From NCBI RefSeq assembly GCF_002056795.1, contig NZ_CP020104.1, positions 7,821,501-7,885,500 of the forward strand: a stretch of 64,000 nt of DNA, given 5' to 3'. The position numbers and the translations under genes were made by a program. This DNA comes from Spirosoma aerolatum. GTDB taxonomy: Bacteria > Bacteroidota > Bacteroidia > Cytophagales > Spirosomataceae. Within the stretch, counting starts at the first letter, position 1; each line of letters begins with the position of its first letter. Below, piece after piece: positions 33,987-42,384 of the stretch. Under the pieces are notes generated by a model. It saw only the letters and a list, made by a program, of their open reading frames with translations. It was not told where the DNA came from and did no database searches.

Positions 33987-35921
33987 ATGTTGATTACCCC
34001 TGGCAGTCTTCTGGCCACTATCAATACTCCCGACGATCTTCGTAAACTCGATAAATCTCGCTTACCTCAGGTTGCCGACGAACTCCGCCAGTTTATTATC
34101 GATGATGTTTCTGTTTATGGAGGCCACTTTGGCGCTAGCCTGGGGGTAGTAGAACTTACAGTAGCGCTTCATTACGTATTCAATACACCCGATGATCAAT
34201 TGGTGTGGGATGTAGGTCATCAGGCGTATGGACATAAAATTCTGACTGGTCGACGGGATGTATTCCATACCAACCGGTTTTACAAAGGCATTTCCGGGTT
34301 TCCTAAACGGAAAGAAAGCCCTTACGACTCATTTGGCGTAGGCCACTCCTCAACGTCTATCTCCGCTGCTTTAGGTATGGCTGTGGCTTCACAGCTTCAG
34401 GGCAATACGCAACGGAATCATATTGCAGTTATTGGGGATGGGGCCATGACAGCGGGAGAAGCCTTCGAAGGCATGAATCATGCTGGGGCTACCGATAGTA
34501 ACCTACTCATTGTGCTGAACGATAACTGCATGAGTATAGACCCCAACGTGGGTGCTCTGCGCGAATACCTGACCGATATTACCACCTCACAAACCTATAA
34601 CAAGGTTAAAGATGAGATCTGGAATCTGCTGGGCAAGATGGATAAGCTCGGCAAAACGGCTCAGGAATTGGTTTCGCAGGTTCAGTCGGGAATCAAAAGT
34701 TCATTACTGGAACAGAGTAACCTCTTCGAGTCGTTACACCTGCGCTATTTCGGGCCTATCGACGGGCATGATATTGATCATCTGGTCAGCGTTTTAAGCG
34801 ATTTAAAACAAATTCCAGGGCCTAAACTGCTACATATCCTGACCGTAAAAGGCAAAGGTTATGGCCCGGCCGAAAAAGATCAGACGAAATGGCATGCGCC
34901 CGGCTTGTTCGATAAGGTAACGGGAGTTATTCAGAAGAAAGTTTACGATACACCCCAGCCGCCAAAATACCAGGATGTTTTCGGCCATACATTGGTTGAA
35001 CTCGCCGAGCAAAACCCGCGCATTGTAGGCGTAACTCCGGCTATGCCGTCGGGTTCGTCGATGAACATTATGATGAAGGCAATGCCTAAGCGTGCCTTCG
35101 ATGTAGGGATTGCCGAACAGCATGCCGTAACCTTCTCGGCCGGTATGGCAACCCAGGGCGAAGTAGTGTTCTGCAACATCTACTCAACCTTCATGCAGCG
35201 GGCTTACGATCAGGTGATCCATGATGTTTGTATTCAGGAATTACCCGTTGTTTTCTGTCTGGACCGGGCTGGCTTTGCCGGTGCCGATGGCCCTACCCAT
35301 CATGGTGCTTACGACTTAGCGTATATGCGTTGCGTACCGAACATGATCATTGCAGCTCCAATGAATGAACAGGAGTTGCGCAACATGATGTATACAGCCC
35401 AATCGGATGAAGTCCAGCAGGGTAAACGCGCCTTTACGATTCGCTACCCTCGGGGCGAAGGCGTTATGCCTAACTGGCGAACGCCCCTTGAAAAACAGGT
35501 AATCGGCAAAGGCCGCATGATTTCTGATGGTGAAGAGGTAGCTATTCTCACCCTTGGTCATATTGGTAATTATGCGGTTCAGGCCTCACAACTGTTGGCA
35601 AAAGAAGGTATCCGGCCTGCTCACTTCGACATGCGCTACGTAAAACCGCTTGACGAGGAGTTGCTTCACCAAATTTTTAGCCGTTTCGACCGCGTCCTGA
35701 CGGTTGAAGATGGGTGCTTGATGGGTGGTTTCGGCAGTGCTGTGCTCGAATTCATGGCCAACAACGATTATTCGGCCCGTGTCAAACGGCTCGGAATTCC
35801 CGATGAGGTTATCGAACACGGCGAGCAAATTGAGCTTCATCGCGAATGCGGTTTCGATCCGGAAGGTATTGCTAAAGCGGTTCGCGAATTACTTTTTACA
35901 GGCCGTATAGTAGCGGTCTAG
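33987..35921 (+). CDS. dxs: 1-deoxy-D-xylulose-5-phosphate synthase
   Basis: The first enzyme of the MEP isoprenoid pathway; it joins pyruvate and glyceraldehyde 3-phosphate using thiamine diphosphate. The 644-residue length is usual. Motifs: GGHFGASLGVVELTVALH, WDVGHQAYGHKILTGR, the TPP-binding GDGAMTAGEAFEGMNHAG with LNDN, and the C-terminal transketolase domain with DVGIAEQHAVTFSAGMA and GADGPTHHGAYD. It is followed by a 50-bp-arm inverted repeat and then aspartate kinase. Confidence 0.97.
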   Translation: MLITPGSLLATINTPDDLRKLDKSRLPQVADELRQFIIDDVSVYGGHFGASLGVVELTVALHYVFNTPDDQLVWDVGHQAYGHKILTGRRDVFHTNRFYKGISGFPKRKESPYDSFGVGHSSTSISAALGMAVASQLQGNTQRNHIAVIGDGAMTAGEAFEGMNHAGATDSNLLIVLNDNCMSIDPNVGALREYLTDITTSQTYNKVKDEIWNLLGKMDKLGKTAQELVSQVQSGIKSSLLEQSNLFESLHLRYFGPIDGHDIDHLVSVLSDLKQIPGPKLLHILTVKGKGYGPAEKDQTKWHAPGLFDKVTGVIQKKVYDTPQPPKYQDVFGHTLVELAEQNPRIVGVTPAMPSGSSMNIMMKAMPKRAFDVGIAEQHAVTFSAGMATQGEVVFCNIYSTFMQRAYDQVIHDVCIQELPVVFCLDRAGFAGADGPTHHGAYDLAYMRCVPNMIIAAPMNEQELRNMMYTAQSDEVQQGKRAFTIRYPRGEGVMPNWRTPLEKQVIGKGRMISDGEEVAILTLGHIGNYAVQASQLLAKEGIRPAHFDMRYVKPLDEELLHQIFSRFDRVLTVEDGCLMGGFGSAVLEFMANNDYSARVKRLGIPDEVIEHGEQIELHRECGFDPEGIAKAVRELLFTGRIVAV

Positions 35922-35926
35922 TTTTA

Positions 35927-36060
35927 AAAGAGCGAAATCGGACCGCCGAAGTGGAGTGAATGAGTGACAGAGCGAAACCTCTCCGGCAGCACTAATCGTC
36001 CGGTAGGTGATTCACTCTTTCACTCATTCACTCCACTTCGGCGATCCGATTTCGCTCTTT
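35927..36060. repeat. 50-bp-arm inverted repeat between dxs and aspartate kinase
   Basis: Left arm 35927-35976 and right arm 36011-36060 are reverse complements over 50 bp with 3 mismatches and a 34-nt loop. The inner part carries GAGTGAATGAGTGA and GAGCGAAA words shared with 316-401 and 3732-3806. The middle has a unique GGACCGCCGAAGTGG block. It starts 5 nt after the dxs stop and ends 11 nt before the next ATG. Confidence 0.9.
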
Positions 36061-36071
36061 ATAGGTCCAAT

Positions 36072-37313
36072 ATGAAAATTTTCAAATTTGGCGGAGCGTC
36101 GGTTAAAGATGCAGCCGGGGTTCGCAATCTAGCCGAAATCGTAAAGACACAGGCAGCCGATGTAGTTGTTGTGGTATCGGCGATGGGTAAAACAACAAAT
36201 GCACTCGAAACCATCGTTCGGTCTTATGTTAATCACAATAACCAAACCCTCCAAGTGGCACTGGAAACAGTTTCTGAGTATCATCAGCACATTATGGATG
36301 AACTTGGCGGCAGTTTTCCGGCCGCTAATCAGACACTAGCCGACCTAAAGTCGATGGTAACCCAGCCACCTGCTGGTATCTACGACGAGATTTACGACCA
36401 AATCGTTTCGCTGGGTGAAATTATATCGACCCAAATCGTGGCTGCGTATGTGCAGCAGCGTATTCATACGGCCCGCTGGTTCGATGCTCGTCAACTAGTG
36501 CGTACCGATAATACATACCGCGAAGGCCAGGTCGACTGGGCGAAAACCGGGCAGTTGATCGAACAGGCGATCGGTCATACAGGGGTCAACATCACGCAGG
36601 GGTTTGTTGGCCAATCGGCTGATGGGCGTACTACGACACTTGGCCGTGACGGATCTGACTACTCAGCCGCCATTTTTGCCTATTGTCTGAATGCTGAAAG
36701 CGTAACTATCTGGAAAGATGTACCTGGCGTATTGAATGCCGACCCCAGGTGGTTCGATGAAACCGTTCTGCTGGAAAAGTTGACGTATCAGGATGCTATT
36801 GAGCTGGCGTATTATGGTGCTACGGTTATCCATCCAAAAACGATCAAGCCGCTACAAAACAAAGGGATTCCGCTGTACGTACGCTCGTTTCTGGAACCTT
36901 CGGCGCCAGGAACGGTGATTGGTAATTTTAAACAATCCCTCTCAACTCCGTCCTTCATCTTTAAAGTCAATCAGGTTCTGATTTCGCTTCACCCGAACGA
37001 TTTCTCATTTATTGCCGAAGATAACCTAAGCCGGATCTTTGGGCGATTTGCCCAGGCAGGTGTCAAAATCAACCTAATGCAGAATACAGCCATTAGCTTT
37101 TCAGTCGTGATCGATAACAACCCCGATCGCGTTCCGGCGTTACTGGAACAGTTAAAACAGGATTTTCGGGTCAATTACAACGATGGCCTCGAACTGATCA
37201 CCATCCGATACTACGACCAGCGCACGATTGATCGGGTATTGCTCAATAAAAAATTACTTCTGGAGCAGAAAAGCCGTTACACTGCTCAGTTAGTTGTTCG
37301 GGATTTGGGATAA
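36072..37313 (+). CDS. Aspartate kinase (monofunctional)
   Basis: The start at ATG 36072 (MKIFKFGGASVKDA) is chosen because the upstream extension to 35964 reads through the inverted repeat. The 413-residue protein has the kinase signature KFGGASVKD, VVVVSAMGKTTNALE, the substrate region TTLGRDGSDYSAA, WKDVPGVLNADPR, and two C-terminal ACT-type regulatory modules (about 300-410; SFIAEDNLSRIFGRF). It makes aspartyl phosphate for lysine, methionine and threonine synthesis and is probably feedback-inhibited through the ACT region. Confidence 0.93.
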   Translation: MKIFKFGGASVKDAAGVRNLAEIVKTQAADVVVVVSAMGKTTNALETIVRSYVNHNNQTLQVALETVSEYHQHIMDELGGSFPAANQTLADLKSMVTQPPAGIYDEIYDQIVSLGEIISTQIVAAYVQQRIHTARWFDARQLVRTDNTYREGQVDWAKTGQLIEQAIGHTGVNITQGFVGQSADGRTTTLGRDGSDYSAAIFAYCLNAESVTIWKDVPGVLNADPRWFDETVLLEKLTYQDAIELAYYGATVIHPKTIKPLQNKGIPLYVRSFLEPSAPGTVIGNFKQSLSTPSFIFKVNQVLISLHPNDFSFIAEDNLSRIFGRFAQAGVKINLMQNTAISFSVVIDNNPDRVPALLEQLKQDFRVNYNDGLELITIRYYDQRTIDRVLLNKKLLLEQKSRYTAQLVVRDLG

Positions 37314-37445
37314 ACTACCCCGTTGTAGATTCTGAGGTCGATCACTTCCTTGAAATTGATTACCAGCTTTGATATTGAGCGCGTTCAGACCGCAAAGAAT
37401 CCTTCCTGTTTACTATCTTTGACATCAGGGAAACCACGTCTGCTT

Positions 37446-38267
37446 ATGTATTTCGGCTATTTCAACGGCACTATTGCCCCTACCGACCAGCTTGCCGTCG
37501 GTGTTACTGATCTAAGTTTGTTACGTGGCTACGGCCTGTTCGATTATTTCCTGACGTACAATGGACGTCCGTTTCAATGGGATTGGTATTGGGAACGCTT
37601 TCAGAACTCAGCCACCCGGATGCATCTGCCGTTGCCGTTGGGCAAAGAAGAAACCTACAGCATTCTGATGAAGCTGGTCGAGCGAAGTGGTGGACAGGAT
37701 GTAGCATTCCGATTTGTGATGACTGGAGGCTATTCGACCGACAGCATTACCATCGATAGGCCCAATTTGCTCATCCTGACCGAACCCATTCATCCCGTAC
37801 CGCCCATTCAGTATGAACAGGGTATAAAAGTCATTCTGGATGAATATGTCCGGGAAATGGCTGAAGTAAAAAGCACCGACTATAAACGGGTTATCTTGAT
37901 GGCGCAGGCCATTAAATCGGCTGGCGCATCGGATCTGCTTTACCAGAAAGGCGGCCAGATTAGCGAACTCAGCCGAAGTAATTTCTTTCTGGTTAAAGGC
38001 GACCGCCTGATTACACCCAATCAGCATATTCTGCACGGCATTACCCGGCGAACCATTATCCAGCTTGCTCAAACCGATTTTCGGGTCGAAGAGCGGCCTT
38101 TGCTCCTCTCTGAACTCTATGATGCCGACGAAGCCTTTACCACCAGTTCGACCAAAAAAGTGCTGCCTATTGTGCAAATCGGTGATCTGACCATTGGCGA
38201 TGGCCACGTCGGCCCGAAGTCGAAATTCCTGCTAGATCGATTCAACGATCTGATTAAGAGTTGGTAA
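37446..38267 (+). CDS. Class IV aminotransferase (BCAT / aminodeoxychorismate lyase-like)
   Basis: The start at ATG 37446 (MYFGYFNGTIAP) gives 273 residues. The PLP-enzyme fold type IV is recognised by LLRGYGLFDYFLTYNGRPF, the PLP lysine in STDYKRVILMAQAIKSAG, and SELSRSNFFLVKGD followed by HGITRRTIIQL. It could be a branched-chain or D-amino-acid aminotransferase or an aminodeoxychorismate lyase; the sequence alone does not decide. Its 3' end overlaps the convergent bioD gene by 36 bp. Confidence 0.85.
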   Translation: MYFGYFNGTIAPTDQLAVGVTDLSLLRGYGLFDYFLTYNGRPFQWDWYWERFQNSATRMHLPLPLGKEETYSILMKLVERSGGQDVAFRFVMTGGYSTDSITIDRPNLLILTEPIHPVPPIQYEQGIKVILDEYVREMAEVKSTDYKRVILMAQAIKSAGASDLLYQKGGQISELSRSNFFLVKGDRLITPNQHILHGITRRTIIQLAQTDFRVEERPLLLSELYDADEAFTTSSTKKVLPIVQIGDLTIGDGHVGPKSKFLLDRFNDLIKSW

Positions 38268-38870
38268 GAGTGAGTTTGCGTACTGGCTGATAATTCCCTT
38301 AGTGATCGCTGCCTCTTCTCCAATCCGACCCAGGCACGATAAACCGGTGTAGTTTAAAATAAATGTTTCGGTGGCTGGAACCGTAGGGCCATTGAACAGA
38401 ATACCCAACAGGTGAAGGCCTCGGCGCTGGCAGGCTTCAACTGATAAAAGTGTATGATTGATGCTGCCCAGATAGTTTCGGGATACGAGTATCACAGGCA
38501 AGCCCAATTCTTCGACCAGGTCGATATTCAGCGTCCGGTCATTGAGTGGCACCATCAAACCACCAGCCAGTTCCACAACCAGATTGTTTGCCGTTTGAGG
38601 TAATTGAATATGATCCAGGTCAATGGTTACGCCATCTAGTTCGGCGGCTGCGTGTGGGGATAACGGCTGGGTAAGTCGGTATGCTTCTGGATGGAATACC
38701 GATTGGCTGTTCGATATCAATCGACGTACCGTATTCGTATCTGAATCTTCCAGAGCACCTGATTGTACAGGTTTCCAATAATCGGCCTGTAAAGCCTCGA
38801 CCAGTACGGCCGAAGCGACCGTTTTACCAATTTCGGTGCCAATACCGGCCACAATGCATTGAAAAGGCAT
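38232..38870 (-). CDS. bioD: Dethiobiotin synthetase
   Basis: The enzyme forms the ureido ring of dethiobiotin from diaminononanoate, CO2 and ATP. A 212-residue P-loop protein with GIGTEIGKTVASAVL (11-17 P-loop), YWKPVQSG, PLSPHAAAELDG and the glycine-rich VELAGGLMVPLND motif. It is 3 nt downstream of bioF on the same strand, so the two form an operon. bioA, bioB and bioC are not nearby. The 3' end overlaps the convergent aminotransferase gene by 36 bp. Confidence 0.95.
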   Translation of the reverse strand: MPFQCIVAGIGTEIGKTVASAVLVEALQADYWKPVQSGALEDSDTNTVRRLISNSQSVFHPEAYRLTQPLSPHAAAELDGVTIDLDHIQLPQTANNLVVELAGGLMVPLNDRTLNIDLVEELGLPVILVSRNYLGSINHTLLSVEACQRRGLHLLGILFNGPTVPATETFILNYTGLSCLGRIGEEAAITKGIISQYANSLLPTLNQIVESI

Positions 38871-38873
38871 AGA

Positions 38874-40052
38874 CTAATTTGAATTTTTAAGCGATAATGC
38901 GCTCTGTAAAATGGTAATAAGCAGGTCTATTTCATCCGTCGTGTTAAACGCATGCAGACATAATCGCAATCGCTCCTGTCCTACCGGAACCGTCGGACTA
39001 AGAATCGCACGTACATCCAACCCTACTTGTTGTGCTTCGCTGGCTACCTTCCGAGCCTGATCGTTACCTGGAACCAGCAAACACTGAATAGGTGACGGGC
39101 TATCTGTCCAGCTACTACCCGACAAGCGTTCACTAACTTGCTGACGGAAATAATCAAGGCGCTCATAGAGATGAGCCCTAGCCTGACTATCCGTCTGTAG
39201 CTGCTCATGAGCACAATGAATAGCCAGCAGGCTATGGGGCGGCAAAGCAGTTGTGTAGACAAACGAACGGGCAAAGTTGATCAGATAGTCACGCAGGATG
39301 GTCGGGCCAACAATAGCAGCCCCATGTACGCCCAACGCTTTGCCGAAAGTATGAACACGAGCCAGAACTCGCTCCTGCAAGCCTAAAGCGACTACCAGCC
39401 CTTCGCCGTTGGGGCCATACACGCCGGTAGCATGCGCTTCATCGACCAGCAAGCCAGCACCGTATTCGTCACATAAATCCACCAGCTTTTCCAGCGGAGC
39501 CATATCACCATCCATTGAATAAACCGACTCCACACCAACGAAAATTTGTCCGTCCTGCCTGTTCTGGGTAGCCTGTTTTAGCTTTTCTTCCAGATCGACC
39601 AGATCATTATGCCGGAAGCGATGGCGCGTAGCATAGCTAAGCCGCGCTCCGTCGATCATACTGGCATGGATCAGTTCATCAGTCAGCAAAGTATCACCCA
39701 CTTTGGGTAAACAAGCTAACAAACCGAGGTTTGCATCGTAGCCGGAGTTAAAAATCAGCGCGGATTCTGTCCGATAAAATGTAGCCAGGTTATGCTCCAG
39801 TTCATCGGCCAAGGCCGTTTGACCAGCCAGCAACCGGGAACCCGTGGCCCCAGTTAACGCAGATGAGTGGTTCGTGTATGCCTGCTGGATAGCCTTTTTA
39901 AGCGCAAACGACCGGGCAAATCCCAGGTAATCATTCGAGCAAAAGTCAACAAGACTACCAGCTATTTTAAGTTGCCGCAGTAAGCCACTTTGCTGATACG
40001 TAGTTAATCGGCTGGCTAGTATCTGGACAATCGAGGATGTCAACGTGAGCAT
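38874..40052 (-). CDS. bioF: 8-amino-7-oxononanoate synthase
   Basis: The start chosen is ATG 40052 (MLTLTSSIVQ); an in-frame GTG at 40091 would add 13 residues. The enzyme is a PLP-dependent synthase joining pimeloyl-ACP/CoA and alanine. Motifs: CSNDYLGFA, the glycine-rich TGATGSRLLAGQ, FNSGYDANLG, VDEAHATGVYGPNGEG, and PLP-binding Lys238 in HTFGKALGVHGAA. It forms an operon with bioD. Three TTATCCACA sites lie 80-165 bp upstream. Confidence 0.93.
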   Translation of the reverse strand: MLTLTSSIVQILASRLTTYQQSGLLRQLKIAGSLVDFCSNDYLGFARSFALKKAIQQAYTNHSSALTGATGSRLLAGQTALADELEHNLATFYRTESALIFNSGYDANLGLLACLPKVGDTLLTDELIHASMIDGARLSYATRHRFRHNDLVDLEEKLKQATQNRQDGQIFVGVESVYSMDGDMAPLEKLVDLCDEYGAGLLVDEAHATGVYGPNGEGLVVALGLQERVLARVHTFGKALGVHGAAIVGPTILRDYLINFARSFVYTTALPPHSLLAIHCAHEQLQTDSQARAHLYERLDYFRQQVSERLSGSSWTDSPSPIQCLLVPGNDQARKVASEAQQVGLDVRAILSPTVPVGQERLRLCLHAFNTTDEIDLLITILQSALSLKNSN

Positions 40053-40127
40053 AGCCACAAAGGTAAAACGCCCTTCGGAAAGGTTAGTCACTGCCTAGCC
40101 TTTACCTGTAAAAAAGTGAGTAACATA

Positions 40128-40216
40128 AAAGTTATCCACATATTGACTGTGGATAACTTTATGAGTAATTTCAAAAAATGACGAATTGACCAAACTGGCA
40201 GCAAAACTTATCCACA
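40128..40216. promoter_or_regulatory. Cluster of three exact TTATCCACA (DnaA-box) sites upstream of bioF
   Basis: TTATCCACA occurs at 40132-40140 and 40208-40216 on the plus strand and at 40148-40156 on the minus strand. The first two form a perfect 13-bp inverted repeat (40128-40140 and 40148-40160) with a 7-nt spacer. The gap between bioF and the dehydrogenase gene is AT rich. It could be a DnaA-binding site, a small origin-like element, or an operator for bioFD. Confidence 0.65.
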
Positions 40217-40237
40217 ACCGTTTATAAGCCAGCAAGC

Positions 40238-41269
40238 TTATCCTTCAATCGATAAGACTAATTTGCCAAACTGTTTACCACTATCCATCTTATCCATTGC
40301 CTGTTGCGCGTCGGCCAGTGGTACAATCTCATCCACAATCGGCACGAGTTTCTTCTCATTCACCAGGGCTATCATATCGGCAAATTCGCGTTCTGTTCCC
40401 ATCGTTGTTCCGAAAATTGACAACTGTTTAAAGAATACTTTTGGCGGAATAATATCAGTTATGTTACCCGTCGTTCCACCGAAAAAGGCAATCCGCCCGC
40501 CGGGAGCCGCTACATCGATCAGTTTGGCAAAGGCGGAGCCGCCAGCACTGTCGATAATGACATCGAAAAATCCACGTCGTCCTCCACCGGTTTGTGCCAT
40601 AAGGGCTTTGTGCCAATCAGGTTGTCGGTAGTTGATACCACCAGCTATACCCATAGTTTGTACGCTGGCCAGCTTTTCATCGGAACCAGATGTTACCCAA
40701 ACCTCAGCACCAAGCGCGACGGCAAACTGCATGGCGGCCAACGCGGCTCCTCCCCCAATACCCGTCACCAGTACTTTTTCCGGTATACTAGCCGGATGAG
40801 TATGCAAGCCCGCCCGCGTCATAAGTGCCCTCCAGGCGGTCAGGCCGGTCAGTGGAAGCGCAGCCGCCTGTTCAAACGACAGATGGTCAGGCTTATGGTG
40901 AATGTATCGGGCATCGACGACAATATACTCAGCAAAGGTTCCATTTTCCGGCATACCCAGAATCCGAAAGTCATCGCCATAAAACAGAGGATTGTCACCC
41001 CAATGCATAGCGGGATTGATAACAACCGACTGCCCCCGCCAAACCTTGTCGACCTCTTCGCCAACGTCTTCCACCACACCAGCGCCATCAGAACCCAGAA
41101 TCACCGGTAACTTTATGCCTGGATATAAGGCCTGTTGAATAAATACATCGCGGTGATTTAAAGCAGCGGCTTTGAGCTTAATCAACACCTGCCCTTGGCC
41201 TGCAACCGGCGTAGGCGTATCAATTAACTGAACGGGCTGGTGCGTTTCGGCAAGGAGAATGGCTTTCAT
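40238..41269 (-). CDS. MDR-family dehydrogenase/reductase (zinc-free, quinone oxidoreductase-like)
   Basis: A 343-residue medium-chain dehydrogenase. Features: N-terminal GroES-like domain (GQVLIKLKAAALNHRDVF), HPVILGSDGAGVV-like segment LPVILGSDGAGVVEDVG, Rossmann domain with the variant glycine motif VTGIGGGAALAAMQFA, and IDSAGGSAFAKLIDV. The catalytic-zinc Cys found in true alcohol dehydrogenases is replaced in ALNHRD, and the four-Cys structural zinc loop is missing. It is probably an NAD(P)H-dependent reductase; the substrate is unknown. Confidence 0.85.
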   Translation of the reverse strand: MKAILLAETHQPVQLIDTPTPVAGQGQVLIKLKAAALNHRDVFIQQALYPGIKLPVILGSDGAGVVEDVGEEVDKVWRGQSVVINPAMHWGDNPLFYGDDFRILGMPENGTFAEYIVVDARYIHHKPDHLSFEQAAALPLTGLTAWRALMTRAGLHTHPASIPEKVLVTGIGGGAALAAMQFAVALGAEVWVTSGSDEKLASVQTMGIAGGINYRQPDWHKALMAQTGGGRRGFFDVIIDSAGGSAFAKLIDVAAPGGRIAFFGGTTGNITDIIPPKVFFKQLSIFGTTMGTEREFADMIALVNEKKLVPIVDEIVPLADAQQAMDKMDSGKQFGKLVLSIEG

Positions 41270-41349
41270 AGGCTTATTCGATTTGAAGTTGTGATGTACT
41301 CATTGAGCGTTTACTTTTGCCTGATAGATCTAGTCATTCATGGCCATTA

Positions 41350-41382
41350 GATAGCCATTCATTGTTAAACTTAATGGCTATC
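41350..41382. promoter_or_regulatory. 10-bp inverted repeat in a divergent intergenic gap
   Basis: GATAGCCATT (41350-41359) and AATGGCTATC (41373-41382) are exact reverse complements with a 13-nt spacer. Related ATGGCCATTAG words flank the left arm. The site lies between the divergent dehydrogenase and GNAT genes, so an operator is possible. Confidence 0.4.
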
Positions 41383-41429
41383 AATGTCAATAAATGATGC
41401 AGTAACTACCAAAGACAATTTTCTGTACG

Positions 41430-41951
41430 ATGCTAACCTATCGCGTAGCAACGGCCGACGATGCCGAGCCCATTGCTCAACTACATAGCCTCAGTTGGCA
41501 GCAAAACTACAGAGGTATTCTGTCGGACAGCTTTCTGGACGGCCCCGTTCTAGATAACAGACGGTCCGTTTGGCAGTCGCGTTTAAACCAACCAACACCT
41601 GACCAGTACATTATTGTTGCCGAAGATAACGCAAAAATTTGCGGCCTTGCCTGTGCCTACGCCAACGACAACCCTGTTTTGGGAACCCTGCTCGACAACC
41701 TGCATGTTCATCGCAATTGGCAGGGTAAAGGTATAGGGGCTGGGCTTATGCAAAAAGCGGCACGCTGGGTACAGCAGTACGCCCCCAGGTCCGGCCTTTA
41801 TTTATGGGTATTGGCCAATAACACCAACGCGCAAAAATTTTACGACCGCATGGGTGGAGTCAATTATGAAAAAGTTTCCCTTCTTAATCCAGACGGCAAC
41901 TACGCAGATTGCTTTCGGTATGTTTGGACTGATCTAAGCAACTTAGTATGA
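41430..41951 (+). CDS. GNAT-family N-acetyltransferase
   Basis: A 173-residue protein with the GNAT fold: N-terminal RVATADDAEPIAQLHSLSWQQNYRG, beta4 NLHVHRNWQGKGIGAGLMQKAARW (acetyl-CoA pyrophosphate loop Q-x-x-G-x-G/A as QGKGIGAG), then LWVLANNTNAQKFYDRMGG. The acceptor is unknown. It is 7 nt upstream of ybeY and probably in one operon with ybeY and the deacetylase gene, which could mean a modification role near the ribosome or envelope. That is inference. Confidence 0.9.
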   Translation: MLTYRVATADDAEPIAQLHSLSWQQNYRGILSDSFLDGPVLDNRRSVWQSRLNQPTPDQYIIVAEDNAKICGLACAYANDNPVLGTLLDNLHVHRNWQGKGIGAGLMQKAARWVQQYAPRSGLYLWVLANNTNAQKFYDRMGGVNYEKVSLLNPDGNYADCFRYVWTDLSNLV

Positions 41952-41958
41952 TTTTAGT

Positions 41959-42381
41959 ATGATTCGATTTTTCAATGAGGATGTGCCCTACAAACTTCCT
42001 CACAAACAGGCCGTTCGACAATGGCTGAAACAGCAGACCGAACGGGAAGGCTATACCGTTGGCGAGCTGAATTATATTTTCTGTTCGGACGAGTACGTAC
42101 TCCAGGTAAATCGAGACTACCTTCAACACGACTACTATACCGACATCATCACCTTCGATCAGAGTGAGGAAGAAGGCAAACTGGCGGGCGATATTTACAT
42201 CAGCGTCGAGCGGGTAGTAGATAATGCTGCTCAGTTGGGCGTTCCGGCTGAGCAGGAGATGCTGCGTGTGCTGGCTCATGGATTGCTGCATCTCTGCGGG
42301 TATCTCGACAAAGGGGTAGAGGCAGAGGCTCAAATGCGGCAGAAAGAGGAAGAATGGCTCCGACAGTACAACAACGCCTGA
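41959..42381 (+). CDS. ybeY: Endoribonuclease YbeY (rRNA maturation factor)
   Basis: A 140-residue UPF0054 protein, the usual length. Conserved features: LNYIFCSDEYVLQVNRDYLQHDYYTDIITF, GDIYIS, and the metal motif HGLLHLCGYLDKG. The canonical motif is H-G-x-L-H-L-x-G-Y-D-H; here the third ligand position is Asp. YbeY matures 16S rRNA 3' ends and helps ribosome quality control. It lies in a tight cluster with GNAT upstream (7 nt) and a polysaccharide deacetylase downstream (3 nt). Confidence 0.93.
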   Translation: MIRFFNEDVPYKLPHKQAVRQWLKQQTEREGYTVGELNYIFCSDEYVLQVNRDYLQHDYYTDIITFDQSEEEGKLAGDIYISVERVVDNAAQLGVPAEQEMLRVLAHGLLHLCGYLDKGVEAEAQMRQKEEEWLRQYNNA

Positions 42382-42384
42382 CCT

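Noticed and set aside
35964..36071. 36-residue N-terminal extension of aspartate kinase
   Set aside because: It reads straight through the right arm of the inverted repeat; the conserved kinase N-terminus begins at ATG 36072.
37608..38207. 199-codon minus frame inside the aminotransferase gene
   Set aside because: Antisense to a clear class IV aminotransferase and without domain features.
40092..40237. Chromosomal replication origin
   Set aside because: Three DnaA-type boxes are striking, but no dnaA, dnaN or parA gene is nearby, gene directions point toward the site rather than away, and GC skew cannot be judged from this window. Kept as a finding, not as an origin call.
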